The notes under the pieces are model-generated. The model searched no databases. It had not been told where the DNA came from and saw nothing but the letters and a program-made list of their open reading frames with translations. DNA of 36,787 nucleotides. It comes from UBA3076 sp964646435. Lineage in GTDB: Bacteria; Desulfobacterota; Dissulfuribacteria; Dissulfuribacterales; UBA3076. The position numbers and the translations under genes are program-made. Below are positions 23,119 through 31,554 of this stretch, piece after piece (the stretch's first letter is position 1; each line of letters begins with the position of its first letter). The DNA lies in the NCBI GenBank assembly GCA_964646435.1, contig CAZYEJ010000017.1, positions 1 to 36,787 on the forward strand, in the 5' to 3' direction.

Positions 23119-24167
23119 TACTCATCACCTTCTTTTTCTTCAGTATTTTCTTCCTCATCTGTCATCTTCGGCTGGCTCCATCCCTGAAGCTTCATCCCCA
23201 GATGTAATCCCATGCCATCGAGGTTCTCCTGGATCTCTTGCAATGATTTTCGGCCAAAATTTTTTGTCTTGAGCATCTCTTGCTCTGACTTTTGTACCAA
23301 CTCACCAATGTAATATATATTTGCATTTTTGAGACAATTGGCTGAGCGTACAGAAAATTCCAGTTCATCAATTTTCCGGTTCAGGTATTCGAGCTTGCCT
23401 TCAAAATCAGAAGAGAGCTTTTCCTCTTCAGACTCCTCCTTCTCGTCAAAATTAATAAACACCGTAAATTGATCCTTCAGAATCTTTGAGGCATAAGCCA
23501 TGGCGTCCTCAGGAAGGACTGTACCATCGGTCAAGACCTCCATGGTCAATTTATCATAGTCGGTCGTCTGGCCAACACGGGCTTTCGTAACAACAAAACT
23601 GACCTTCTGCACCGGCGAAAACAGAGCATCTATAGCTAAAGTACCTATTGGCTGATCAGGGTCCTTATTGCTTTCAGCAGAGACGTATCCCTTGCCCCAG
23701 TTAGCCACCATTTCCATCCGCAGTTCTCCATCTTTCGTCAATGTGGCAATATGATGATCAGAATTCAGCACCTCAACTCCACCATGTGGAGCAATTAAAT
23801 CCTCGGCATGCACTTCTCCCGGCCCTTGTTTTTCTAATATCAGGATCTTTTTTTCATCATTGAAAATCTTCAGGCGCACACCCTTCAGATTAAGAATAAT
23901 ATCTGTTACGTCTTCAATTACTCCTGGTATGGTTCCCAGTTCGTGCAACACACCTTCTATTTTTACCGAAGTAATCGCAGCACCTTGTAAAGAAGACAAG
24001 AGCACACGTCGCAAGGCGTTACCCAGTGTGGTTCCATAGCCTCTTTCCAGAGGCTCACAACTGAATTTACCATAAAAACTTGTGTGTGTTGCGCTATTAA
24101 CTTCCAGCCTCTTGGGACGAATTAATTCCCGCCAGTTGCGATAGTATGGAGTCTGTTCAGCAGTCAT
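23118..24167 (-). CDS. rpoA: RNA polymerase alpha subunit
   Basis: The N-terminal domain (to about 240) drives assembly of the polymerase, with ERGYGTTLGNALRRVLLSSL as its signature. The C-terminal domain (about 260-330) has LEFSVRSANCLKNANI and GRKSLQEIQENLDGMGLHLG, the part that contacts DNA upstream elements and activators. The tail ends in an acidic stretch (DEEENTEEKEGDE), and the interdomain linker is also acidic (DEKEESEEEK). Length is 349 residues. It is preceded by a 194-base gap with a repeat, unusual inside this operon, and is coupled to rplQ. Confidence 0.97.
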   Translation of the reverse strand: MTAEQTPYYRNWRELIRPKRLEVNSATHTSFYGKFSCEPLERGYGTTLGNALRRVLLSSLQGAAITSVKIEGVLHELGTIPGVIEDVTDIILNLKGVRLKIFNDEKKILILEKQGPGEVHAEDLIAPHGGVEVLNSDHHIATLTKDGELRMEMVANWGKGYVSAESNKDPDQPIGTLAIDALFSPVQKVSFVVTKARVGQTTDYDKLTMEVLTDGTVLPEDAMAYASKILKDQFTVFINFDEKEESEEEKLSSDFEGKLEYLNRKIDELEFSVRSANCLKNANIYYIGELVQKSEQEMLKTKNFGRKSLQEIQENLDGMGLHLGMKLQGWSQPKMTDEEENTEEKEGDE

Positions 24168-24231
24168 ATTGTCTATCTAAGCCTCTTGAACTCCGGATAA
24201 AATTCAATAGTATAGGAATTTCCATTTTTTG

Positions 24232-24279
24232 ACAGGATCAACAGGATAATCAGGATGAATGTAAATCATGTTCATCCTG
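24232..24279. repeat. CAGGAT direct repeats with a 9-bp dyad between rpsD and rpoA
   Basis: CAGGAT occurs three times at nine-base spacing (CAGGATCAA, CAGGATAAT, CAGGATGAA). The last copy, CAGGATGAA at 24251-24259, pairs with TTCATCCTG at 24271-24279 across an 11-base loop. The transcript could fold here between rpsD and rpoA. Similar CAGGAT repeats are widespread between genes in many bacterial genomes (general knowledge), so mobility or a shared repeat family is as likely as regulation. Confidence 0.65.
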
Positions 24280-24361
24280 TCAGAGAAGTCCTGCCAAAGG
24301 TAGCTAAATTCATTATTTTACTATAGAGTATCTCTATGGTCAGCAGCATCACAGGTTATTA

Positions 24362-24988
24362 TTATCTAGAGTAGAATTCAACTATTAGCTGTTCCTGAAT
24401 GGGCGTAGTTATGTGTTCTCGTTCAGGCATTGCCTTCACTGTCCCTTGCAACTTATCCTCATCCAGTTCCAGCCACTCAGGCACACCCCTGCGGGCAATT
24501 GCCCCTAGTGCCTGTTTGAGTGGAGCTATAGATTTGCTCTTCTCTGTTACCTTGATTTCGTCTCCCTGCTTTACCAAAAAAGACGGTATGTCTACTTTTT
24601 TCCCATTTATAATGAAATGTCCATGACGGACTAACTGACGGGCCTGTGATCTGGACTCAGCAAAACCAAGGCGATAGACTACGCCGTCAAGACGTCTTTC
24701 CAGAAGTACTAGAAGATTAGTACCGGTGACCCCCTTTTGACGATCAGCTTTATCAAAATAACTCCTGAATTGTGCCTCCTGTAATCCATACATACGCCGA
24801 ACCCGCTGTTTCTCTCTCAACCGAATCCCATAGTCAGAAACTTTTATCCGGCCCTGTCCATGTTCTCCCGGCACATAACTGCGTTTTTCAAAAGCACACT
24901 TATCTGAATAACACCTGTCTCCCTTAAGAAAAAGTTTGCAACCCTCTCTGCGACACAAGCGACATCGTGGTCCTGTATATCTAGCCAA
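24362..24988 (-). CDS. rpsD: Ribosomal protein uS4 (zinc form)
   Basis: This primary 16S rRNA binding protein starts MARYTGPRCRLCRREGC. The cysteines of CRLCRREGC and CYSDKC form the zinc site of the C+ type. The S4 RNA-binding domain (LERRLDGVVYRLGFAESRSQ onward) is intact. Length is 208 residues. The start codon is TTG at 24988, with GGAGG seven bases upstream; there is no in-frame ATG near. In the family S4 represses its own operon. It is followed by the 194-base gap before rpoA. Confidence 0.97.
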   Translation of the reverse strand: MARYTGPRCRLCRREGCKLFLKGDRCYSDKCAFEKRSYVPGEHGQGRIKVSDYGIRLREKQRVRRMYGLQEAQFRSYFDKADRQKGVTGTNLLVLLERRLDGVVYRLGFAESRSQARQLVRHGHFIINGKKVDIPSFLVKQGDEIKVTEKSKSIAPLKQALGAIARRGVPEWLELDEDKLQGTVKAMPEREHITTPIQEQLIVEFYSR

Positions 24989-25046
24989 AATACTTCCTCC
25001 GGTAACTTGGAAACATATAAATAAGCCTACTTACTCTGATGCAGTC

Positions 25047-25433
25047 CTACACTCTCCGTCTTTTTGGAGATCTGCAACCGTTATGAGGTATTGATGTTAC
25101 GTCTCGAATAACAGAGATTTTAAATCCTGCTATTTGGAGGGCCCGCACTGCTGCCTCTCTTCCGGAACCTGGTCCCTTGAGATGTACTTCAACATTTCTC
25201 ATGCCATGGTCCGCTGCTTTTCTTACAGCGTTTTCAGCCGCTACCTGAGCTGCAAACGGAGTACCTTTCCTCGACCCCTTAAAACCCTGAGTCCCTGCAC
25301 TTGACCAGGAAATTGTATTCCCCTGTTTATCAGTTATATTTATTATAGTATTGTTAAAGGTAGATCGTATGTGCACAATACCTTCTGGCACATTTTTCTT
25401 TTCTTTTCGGCCACCTCTTCTCGGTGATGCCAT
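25047..25433 (-). CDS. rpsK: Ribosomal protein uS11
   Basis: The 128-residue platform protein of the 30S subunit has the family motifs HIRSTFNNTIINITD and LKGPGSGREAAVRALQ, and ends in HNGCRSPKRRRV. It starts with ATG at 25433. Position between rpsM and rpsD is the standard alpha-operon order. Confidence 0.97.
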   Translation of the reverse strand: MASPRRGGRKEKKNVPEGIVHIRSTFNNTIINITDKQGNTISWSSAGTQGFKGSRKGTPFAAQVAAENAVRKAADHGMRNVEVHLKGPGSGREAAVRALQIAGFKISVIRDVTSIPHNGCRSPKRRRV

Positions 25434-25452
25434 ATTACTCCGCCCTCCGTTA

Positions 25453-25827
25453 CTAAATTCTTCTCTTCTTTTTGACTACTGAGCGCCTGGGACCCTTTCG
25501 TGTACGAGCATTTGTTTTGGTACGCTGTCCATTAACAGGGAGTCCTCTACGATGCCTAAGCCCCCGATAACTGCCAAAATCCATCAATCGCTTGATATTC
25601 AATGATACCTCTCTACGAAGATCTCCCTCCACCTTATAATCGGCATCGATAGTCTTTCGTAGCGACGTGATATCTTGATCTGTCAAATCATCGGTTTTTT
25701 TGGTTCTGTCTATTTCCGACTTATCCAGAATTTGTTGGGCAGTTATACGTCCAATTCCATAAATATACGTGAGCGCAATCTCTAGCCTCTTGTTCTTTGG
25801 CAGCTCAACACCTGCAATTCTTGCCAC
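25453..25827 (-). CDS. rpsM: Ribosomal protein uS13
   Basis: The 124-residue protein of the 30S head contacts tRNA and the 50S subunit. It begins MARIAGVELPKNKR and contains the helix-two-turn-helix and the RGLRHRRGLPVNGQRTKTNA signature, with a basic tail. The start is GTG at 25827 behind a GGGGGG-type ribosome-binding site seven bases upstream; no ATG is available. Confidence 0.97.
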   Translation of the reverse strand: MARIAGVELPKNKRLEIALTYIYGIGRITAQQILDKSEIDRTKKTDDLTDQDITSLRKTIDADYKVEGDLRREVSLNIKRLMDFGSYRGLRHRRGLPVNGQRTKTNARTRKGPRRSVVKKKRRI

Positions 25828-25843
25828 AAATCAACCCCCCTAG

Positions 25844-25957
25844 CTATCCTTGTCTCTGTTTGTGCCTTGGATTTTTGCAAAGCACTCGCAGTATGCCTCT
25901 GCGTCGGATTATTTTGCAGTCCTTACAACGACGTCTGATTGATGCTTTAACCTTCAT
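25844..25957 (-). CDS. rpmJ: Ribosomal protein bL36 (zinc form)
   Basis: A 37-residue 50S protein reading MKVKASIRRRCKDCKIIRRR, then GILRVLCKNPRHKQRQG. The zinc ligands CxxC, C and H are all present. ATG at 25957, stop at 25844-25846. It lies between infA and rpsM as expected. Confidence 0.95.
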   Translation of the reverse strand: MKVKASIRRRCKDCKIIRRRGILRVLCKNPRHKQRQG

Positions 25958-26014
25958 GTCATATTCCTCTTCGTTCTTCCGAACCAGAATTAAATCTTTT
26001 TATGCAACTAAGAT

Positions 26015-26233
26015 TTATCTGGCCCTATATACAACACGGCCCCTGGACAGATCATAGGGCGACAGCTCTACGGTCACTGTATCACCAGGCAATATTTTTA
26101 TATAGTGCATACGCATCTTACCTGAAATATGTGCAAGTACTTTGTGACCATTTTCAAGCTCAACGCGAAACATGGCATTGGGTAAGGTTTCAAGCACCTT
26201 TCCCTCAACCTGTATTGCATCTTCTTTGGACAT
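26015..26233 (-). CDS. infA: Translation initiation factor IF-1
   Basis: The 72-residue OB-fold factor binds the A site during initiation. It reads MSKEDAIQVEGKVLETLPNA, and contains FRVELENGHKVLAHISGKMR and the C-terminal LSPYDLSRGRVVYR. It follows secY directly, with neither adk nor map between them. It starts with ATG. Confidence 0.97.
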   Translation of the reverse strand: MSKEDAIQVEGKVLETLPNAMFRVELENGHKVLAHISGKMRMHYIKILPGDTVTVELSPYDLSRGRVVYRAR

Positions 26234-26307
26234 CTAATTTACCTTTGTTCCTTTTTGTAAATTCAAAATTGTGTATAAACGGCCTTTCCTTTCATACACT
26301 AATCAAG

Positions 26308-27615
26308 CTACCTTCTTCCCTTCAGCTTGGCCCCCTTCATAAACCCTTCATAGCTCCTGGTGATAAGATGCGACTCAATTTGAGCCATGGTATCCATTCC
26401 CACACCTACAACAATCAGAAGGGCCGTTCCACCAAAATAAAAAGGAACATTTAACTCTGAAATCAGTATACTTGGTAATACGCAAATCGCGGAAACATAA
26501 ATGGCACCTATCAGGGTAATCCTGGTCAGGACCCTATCAATATATTCAGAAGTACGCCTTCCTGGTCTGAGACCCGGGACATAACCCCCATGTTTCTTCA
26601 TATTATCTGCTATATCAACCGGATTGAAGATAATGGCTGTATAAAAATAACAGAAAAAGATAATGGCCACTACAAAGATCGTCTCATAAAACAAACTTCC
26701 GGGTCTCATACCCTGAGCTATGCTCTGCATCCAGGGCACCTGGATAAAATTGGCTATTGTTGCAGGAAACATCATAATAGACGATGCAAAAATCGGTGGT
26801 ATTACTCCTGCAGTATTCACTTTTAAAGGCAAATGGGTGCTTTGCCCTCCATATACCTTTCGCCCCACTACTCTCCTGGCATATTGAACTGGAATACGTC
26901 TGTGAGACCGCTCCATAAAGCAGATAAATCCAATTATCGCCGCCATCATCACTAAAAGAAATATAACTAGAGCCAAGTGTATATCACCTGTACGCATCAG
27001 ACTGAACGTGTCTATCATGGCTGAAGGCATCCTGGCCACAATGCCAGCGAAGATAATTAGAGAAATACCATTACCAACACCTCTTTCCGTAATTTGCTCT
27101 CCAAGCCACATCAAAAATACCGTCCCTGACATAAAGGTCAGGGCACTTAAGAGCCGAAAAGGCCAGCCGGGCTCTGTTACCACCGGAGCACCACCAGGTG
27201 CCATCATGCTCTCAAGAGCGATGGCTATCCCAAGCCCCTGAATAATGCTCAGGCCCACTGTACCATACCTCGTATACTGGCTTATCTTCTTTCTTCCTGC
27301 CTCACCTTCCTTTTTTAAGGCCTCAAGGTGCGGGATGGCTACTGTAAGGAGCTGAATAATGATGGAGGCGCTAATATAAGGCATTATGCCCAAAGATAAA
27401 ATGGACATATTCTCAAGCGCCCCGCCAGAAAACATATTGAACATACCAAACAGCGTCCCCTGGGCACGATCGAAAAAGGACGCCATGGCCGCGACATCAA
27501 TACCAGGAGTAGGGATCTGGACTCCAATTCGATATACAGCCAGCATAAGCAACGTAAAACCAATGCGTTTACGCAGCTCCGGTACTTGGCCTATACCCCC
27601 TAATCCCCTAAACAA
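26308..27615 (-). CDS. secY: Protein translocase subunit SecY
   Basis: This is the pore-forming subunit of the SecYEG export channel. The 435-residue protein has the expected ten membrane segments. Early signatures are IGVQIPTPGIDVAAM and the plug region, with LGIMPYISASIIIQLLTVAI in TM2. The cytoplasmic loop with RRIPVQYARRVVGRK and the ribosome-contacting GLRPGRRTSEYIDRVL are present. The start is TTG at 27615, eight bases inside the rplO stop region, with AGGAG seven bases upstream; the overlap implies coupling to L15 translation. Confidence 0.96.
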   Translation of the reverse strand: MFRGLGGIGQVPELRKRIGFTLLMLAVYRIGVQIPTPGIDVAAMASFFDRAQGTLFGMFNMFSGGALENMSILSLGIMPYISASIIIQLLTVAIPHLEALKKEGEAGRKKISQYTRYGTVGLSIIQGLGIAIALESMMAPGGAPVVTEPGWPFRLLSALTFMSGTVFLMWLGEQITERGVGNGISLIIFAGIVARMPSAMIDTFSLMRTGDIHLALVIFLLVMMAAIIGFICFMERSHRRIPVQYARRVVGRKVYGGQSTHLPLKVNTAGVIPPIFASSIMMFPATIANFIQVPWMQSIAQGMRPGSLFYETIFVVAIIFFCYFYTAIIFNPVDIADNMKKHGGYVPGLRPGRRTSEYIDRVLTRITLIGAIYVSAICVLPSILISELNVPFYFGGTALLIVVGVGMDTMAQIESHLITRSYEGFMKGAKLKGRR

Positions 27616-28081
27616 TATTTGTCTCCTGGCCCCGGTCCGTAATGATCTCTATCCGTCCACCAGCAGTCTCTATTTTATTTTTAGCAGTTTCGCTGACCGC
27701 GTGGGCGCGAATCGTTACCGGCTGTTGTATCTCTCCGTCACCTAATATTTTCAGTAAATGATGGCGCTTACGTACTAGTCCCAATGCTTTCAAAACAGCG
27801 ATATCCACCACTCCTTCATGCCTGATCTCTGACAGATCACCAATGTTCAATACGCCGTAGACCTTTCTGAAGCGGTTCTTGAAACCCCTTTTCGGGAGTT
27901 TCCTATACAACGGCATCTGACCACCTTCGAATCCTGGACGAATACTGCCGCCGGATCGGGATTTTTGGCCATTCTCACCCCGACAGGCCGTTTTCCCATG
28001 TCCAGACCCCTGTCCTCTCCCAACGCGTTTTTTCGCGCGTTTGGATCCGGGATGAGGTCTTAATGAATCCAATGTAATCAT
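27608..28081 (-). CDS. rplO: Ribosomal protein uL15
   Basis: The 157-residue 50S protein begins MITLDSLRPHPGSKRAKKRV with the Gly-rich GRGQGSGHGKTACRG loop and SGGSIRPGFEGGQMPLYRKL. I place the start at ATG 28081; a longer frame to 28126 would overlap rpsE. Its stop overlaps secY. rpmD, normally just upstream, is absent: only 20 bases separate it from rpsE. Confidence 0.96.
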   Translation of the reverse strand: MITLDSLRPHPGSKRAKKRVGRGQGSGHGKTACRGENGQKSRSGGSIRPGFEGGQMPLYRKLPKRGFKNRFRKVYGVLNIGDLSEIRHEGVVDIAVLKALGLVRKRHHLLKILGDGEIQQPVTIRAHAVSETAKNKIETAGGRIEIITDRGQETNIV

Positions 28082-28101
28082 ATGGGCTCCTGATAAATTA
28101 C

Positions 28102-28593
28102 TTATTCTACTGTTTTGCCACGGCACTTTGCTCTGGATACGGAAATACGTAAGACTTCCAGACCATTAAATGTGGCATGCATTACATTGTGTGGATTATT
28201 GGAGCCAAGGCACTTTGTCAATATATCATGAATTCCCGCTGCCTCCATAATCGCCCTTACTACAGCTCCGGCTATAACTCCTGTACCTGGTGACGCAGGT
28301 TTCAACAAAACCCTGCCTGCACCAAAATGGCCTATCACTTCGTGAGGTATGGTTTTGCTTACCATCGGTATCTTGATCATAGACTTGGTGGCCTTCTCCC
28401 TGGCTTTTCTGAGGGCCTCGGGAACTTCCCTGGCCTTTCCCATGGCAAAACCAACTTTGCCAGCCCCATCACCTACCACCGAAAGAGCACTAAAGCTAAA
28501 TCGTCTTCCACCCTTGACTACCTTAGCCACCCGGTTAATATAGACTACTTTTTCTATGAGTTCCTGTTCGTTATCTATATGTTTTTTCTGCAA
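28102..28593 (-). CDS. rpsE: Ribosomal protein uS5
   Basis: The 30S protein involved in decoding accuracy carries VVYINRVAKVVKGGRRFSFS and GFAMGKAREVPEALRKA. Length is 163 residues from TTG 28593, which has AAGGGG seven bases upstream; the GTG at 28599 is too close to that site. No ATG start exists in either case. It is followed 20 bases later by rplO. Confidence 0.94.
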   Translation of the reverse strand: MQKKHIDNEQELIEKVVYINRVAKVVKGGRRFSFSALSVVGDGAGKVGFAMGKAREVPEALRKAREKATKSMIKIPMVSKTIPHEVIGHFGAGRVLLKPASPGTGVIAGAVVRAIMEAAGIHDILTKCLGSNNPHNVMHATFNGLEVLRISVSRAKCRGKTVE

Positions 28594-28628
28594 CTCCACA
28601 CCCCTTATAGGCAGCTATCTATTATAAT

Positions 28629-29000
28629 TCAGAAACCAAGGCCGACTTCTCTGGCCGCATCAGCAAGAACCTTTATTCGGCCGTGATATAGATATCCGCC
28701 ACGATCAAAGGCCACGGTATTTACACCCTTTTCCTTAGCCCTTTGGGCAATAATCCGGCCGACCTCTTTAGCCACAGATTTTTTGTCTTCAAAATCGCCT
28801 GCGTTGTTTCTGATCTCAGGAGTCAAGGAGGAAGCAGCCGCAATTGTGACACCTTGCTCATCATTGATAATTTGAGCGTATATGTGTTTGCTGCTCCGGA
28901 AAACTACCATCCGCGGGCGCTCTGCTGTACCTGATAAATGCTTCCGTATGTGCTGTTTACGCCTTAAACGCGCCTTCAGCCTAGGGCTGGTATTTGCCAT
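28629..29000 (-). CDS. rplR: Ribosomal protein uL18
   Basis: The 123-residue 5S rRNA-binding protein begins MANTSPRLKARLRRKQHIRK and has VFRSSKHIYAQIIND and AFDRGGYLYHGRIKVLADAA. I use ATG 29000; the longer frame to 29018 has no family support. Confidence 0.96.
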   Translation of the reverse strand: MANTSPRLKARLRRKQHIRKHLSGTAERPRMVVFRSSKHIYAQIINDEQGVTIAAASSLTPEIRNNAGDFEDKKSVAKEVGRIIAQRAKEKGVNTVAFDRGGYLYHGRIKVLADAAREVGLGF

Positions 29001-29045
29001 AATTATTTCCATATGCAATATTGCTAATGATTCTAAAATCCATAA

Positions 29046-29591
29046 CTACTGTGCAGCAGTTTTTCCAGCTTTGCGGATTATCCGTTCATCCGCATACCTG
29101 ATTCCCTTGCCTTTATAAGGTTCTGGTGGCCTAAGAGACCGTATTCTCGAAGCAGTAAGCCCCAAAAGCTCCTTATCATATCCCTCCAAAATTACCCGAA
29201 TTTCCTTTTGCCGCCCTACCCGAGCCTTAATTCCTTCAGGAAGGGGAAACTCTACTGGATGAGAATAGCCAACGTGAAAAATCAACTCATTCTCTTTCTC
29301 CTCAATTTTATAACCGACTCCTATTACCAAAAGCTCCCGCGTAAATCCTTCTGTAACACCGACTACCATATTGTTTATAAGTGTTCGAAACAACCCATGT
29401 ATTGAGCGACTCTGCCTTGTATCATCAACTCTCCTGACTACTAGGTGTTCACCATTTTTTTCAACACTTGCTAAAGGATGTATTTCCCGGCTCAAGGTAC
29501 CTTTGGGACCCTGAACAGTAATAATGCGTCCATCTATCGTGACATTGGTCCCTAAAGGGACGTTTATGGGTTTTTTGCCGATTCGAGACAT
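29046..29591 (-). CDS. rplF: Ribosomal protein uL6
   Basis: The 181-residue protein starts MSRIGKKPINVPLGTNVTID and carries the conserved RPPEPYKGKGIRYADE near the C-terminus. Two similar domains are present as usual. ATG 29591 has GGAG seven bases upstream. Confidence 0.96.
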   Translation of the reverse strand: MSRIGKKPINVPLGTNVTIDGRIITVQGPKGTLSREIHPLASVEKNGEHLVVRRVDDTRQSRSIHGLFRTLINNMVVGVTEGFTRELLVIGVGYKIEEKENELIFHVGYSHPVEFPLPEGIKARVGRQKEIRVILEGYDKELLGLTASRIRSLRPPEPYKGKGIRYADERIIRKAGKTAAQ

Positions 29592-29605
29592 AAAAAAACT
29601 CCAGA

Positions 29606-30001
29606 CTACCAAATAGCGCAGAGAACTTCTCCGCCTACGTTATTTTGCCTGGCCTCGACATCAGTCATAATGCCCCTTGATGTAGAAACCAGTGCAGTGC
29701 CAAGCCCAGATCTTATCTTTGGAATTGTGCCTTTTTTACAATATACCCGGCATCCGGGAGTGCTTATTCTCTTTAATCCGAGAATAATAGGCTGCCCATC
29801 AGAGTATCTGAGAAACAAACGAAGAATTTTCTGCCGTCTGTCCTTGAAAGTACGAAAGTTGCTTATATAGCCCTCTTTTTTAAGAAGTTTTGCAATTCCC
29901 ACCTTCAAATTAGAGGAAGGAATATCAACTCTATCATGCCTTGCTTTATTGGCATTTCTGAGCCGTGTAAGCATATCCGCTACAGGATCAGTCATAGACA
30001 T
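29606..30001 (-). CDS. rpsH: Ribosomal protein uS8
   Basis: The 131-residue 16S rRNA-binding protein contains DPVADMLTRLRNANKA and the C-terminal STSRGIMTDVEARQNNVGGE. ATG 30001 has GGAG nine bases upstream; an in-frame ATG at 29995 and a TTG at 30007 also exist. In E. coli S8 represses the spc operon by binding the mRNA near rplE. Confidence 0.95.
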   Translation of the reverse strand: MSMTDPVADMLTRLRNANKARHDRVDIPSSNLKVGIAKLLKKEGYISNFRTFKDRRQKILRLFLRYSDGQPIILGLKRISTPGCRVYCKKGTIPKIRSGLGTALVSTSRGIMTDVEARQNNVGGEVLCAIW

Positions 30002-30035
30002 ATTCAAGCTCTCCCAAATGTATGGAGTTTTACAG

Positions 30036-30221
30036 CTACCAACTGGCTTTGGTTACCCCGGGAAGTACTCCCTGGGATGCCATTTTTCTGAAACATATTC
30101 TGCATAAGCCAAATTTTCTGATAAAGGCACGCGGACGGCCACAAACCGGGCATCTATTATACTTTCTGACACCAAACTTGGGTTTCCTCTGTGCCTTATT
30201 TATCAACGCCTTTTTAGCCAA
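30036..30221 (-). CDS. rpsN: Ribosomal protein uS14, zinc type
   Basis: The 61-residue short form has two CxxC pairs (CPVC and CRIC) that bind zinc, and ends in PGVTKASW. The start is TTG at 30221, with GAGGAG upstream; no ATG is available. Confidence 0.95.
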   Translation of the reverse strand: MAKKALINKAQRKPKFGVRKYNRCPVCGRPRAFIRKFGLCRICFRKMASQGVLPGVTKASW

Positions 30222-30241
30222 AGGTCTCTCCTCAATGAACT

Positions 30242-30781
30242 CTACTTACGAAACGGCATACCTAAAACATCCAACAAGTACCGAGATTCATCATCAGTTT
30301 TTGCACTCGTAACTATCGTCACATTCATTCCCTTAATCTTGTCTATTTTGTCATAGTCGATCTCCGGAAAGATAATCTGTTCCTTAATGCCCAAGGTGTA
30401 ATTACCCTTTCCATCAAAAGCCTTTGGCGACACACCCCTGAAGTCTCTGATCCGGGGAATAGCAATGTTAATTAACTTTGTAAGAAAATCATACATTCGT
30501 CGCTTTCTAAGGGTCACACGACATCCTATGGGCATTCCTTCCCTAAGCTTAAAGGCCGCAATTGATTTCTTTGCCCTCGTGACTACCGGTTTTTGTCCGG
30601 ATATAAGGGTTAATTCCTCAACCGCAGAGTCTAAAATTTTTGGATTTTCAATTGCCTCACCAAGCCCCATATTCAAAATCACTTTTTCGATTTTGGGCAC
30701 TTGGTGGCAATTCTTATATCCAAAATGTTCCATTAATTTCGGAACACATTCTTTCGTATATCTCTCTTCTAAGAGGACCAT
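30242..30781 (-). CDS. rplE: Ribosomal protein uL5
   Basis: The 179-residue 5S rRNA-binding protein contains KIEKVILNMGLGEAIENPK and RDFRGVSPKAFDGKGNYTLG. ATG 30781 has GGAGG nine bases upstream, so the longer in-frame start at 30799 is unlikely. Confidence 0.96.
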   Translation of the reverse strand: MVLLEERYTKECVPKLMEHFGYKNCHQVPKIEKVILNMGLGEAIENPKILDSAVEELTLISGQKPVVTRAKKSIAAFKLREGMPIGCRVTLRKRRMYDFLTKLINIAIPRIRDFRGVSPKAFDGKGNYTLGIKEQIIFPEIDYDKIDKIKGMNVTIVTSAKTDDESRYLLDVLGMPFRK

Positions 30782-30802
30782 ACCTAAATGCCTCCACAAG
30801 GC

Positions 30803-31138
30803 CTACTTTTTTTCTGTCGGAATGACCTCTCCGCATTTTTTACAGACGCGGACTTTATTGCCATCTCCCAGGATCTTCCTGGATATTCGCGTCGACTCGG
30901 TACATTTGGGACAAATCAACATAAGACTCGATAAATGGATGGATGCTTCCTTCTCTAAAATACCGCCACCTGTACCAGGACCTGGTTTTGTATGGCGCTT
31001 GACCATCTGTGCGCCTTCAACAAGTGCTCTTCCCTTTGCAGGCAAAATGGAGAGGATCTTGCCGACCTTACCCTTGTCCCGGCCAGCCTTTACCATTACC
31101 CGGTCATTTTTTCTCAGATATGTCTTTACGGTCTTCAT
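30803..31138 (-). CDS. rplX: Ribosomal protein uL24 with zinc-ribbon tail
   Basis: The KOW domain (KNDRVMVKAGRDKGKVGKIL) starts 50S assembly. After about residue 75 there is a CPKC and later a CKKC pair, a zinc-ribbon-like arrangement present in many bacterial L24 proteins. Length is 111 residues, starting at ATG 31138. Confidence 0.95.
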   Translation of the reverse strand: MKTVKTYLRKNDRVMVKAGRDKGKVGKILSILPAKGRALVEGAQMVKRHTKPGPGTGGGILEKEASIHLSSLMLICPKCTESTRISRKILGDGNKVRVCKKCGEVIPTEKK

Positions 31139-31156
31139 TAACCCGGTCTCCTTGGA

Positions 31157-31525
31157 CTAAAGTACCTCGGGTGCAAGCGATATTATCTTCATGTAACGCT
31201 TTGCCCTTAACTCCCTGGCCACCGGTCCGAAAATTCGAGTACCTACCGGTTCTCCATGTTGATTTATCAAAACCGCTGCATTTTCGTCGAACCGTATCCA
31301 AGAACCATCAACCCGGGATATCTCCTTTTTGGTCCGTACTATAACGGCTTTAACCACTTCACCTTTTTTCACTTTGGAATTTGGTATTGCCTCCTTGACC
31401 GAAGCGACTACCATATCCCCTATACTCGCAACACGCCTACGAGTTCCGCCCAAAACCCGGATACAACACACGCGTTTTGCACCGGAATTGTCTGCGACAT
31501 TTAATAATGTTTCTTGCTGGATCAT
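31157..31525 (-). CDS. rplN: Ribosomal protein uL14
   Basis: The 122-residue protein begins MIQQETLLNVADNSGAKRVC and includes SIGDMVVASVKEAIPN and GTRIFGPVARELRAKRYMKI. Complete and canonical, ATG start. Confidence 0.97.
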   Translation of the reverse strand: MIQQETLLNVADNSGAKRVCCIRVLGGTRRRVASIGDMVVASVKEAIPNSKVKKGEVVKAVIVRTKKEISRVDGSWIRFDENAAVLINQHGEPVGTRIFGPVARELRAKRYMKIISLAPEVL

Positions 31526-31554
31526 GGTATGATCCTTCCCTTTCTTTTCCTATT

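Noticed and set aside
24232..24279. CRISPR-like array from the three CAGGAT units
   Set aside because: Units are nine bases with two- to three-base spacers and there is no cas gene; this is a short intergenic repeat.
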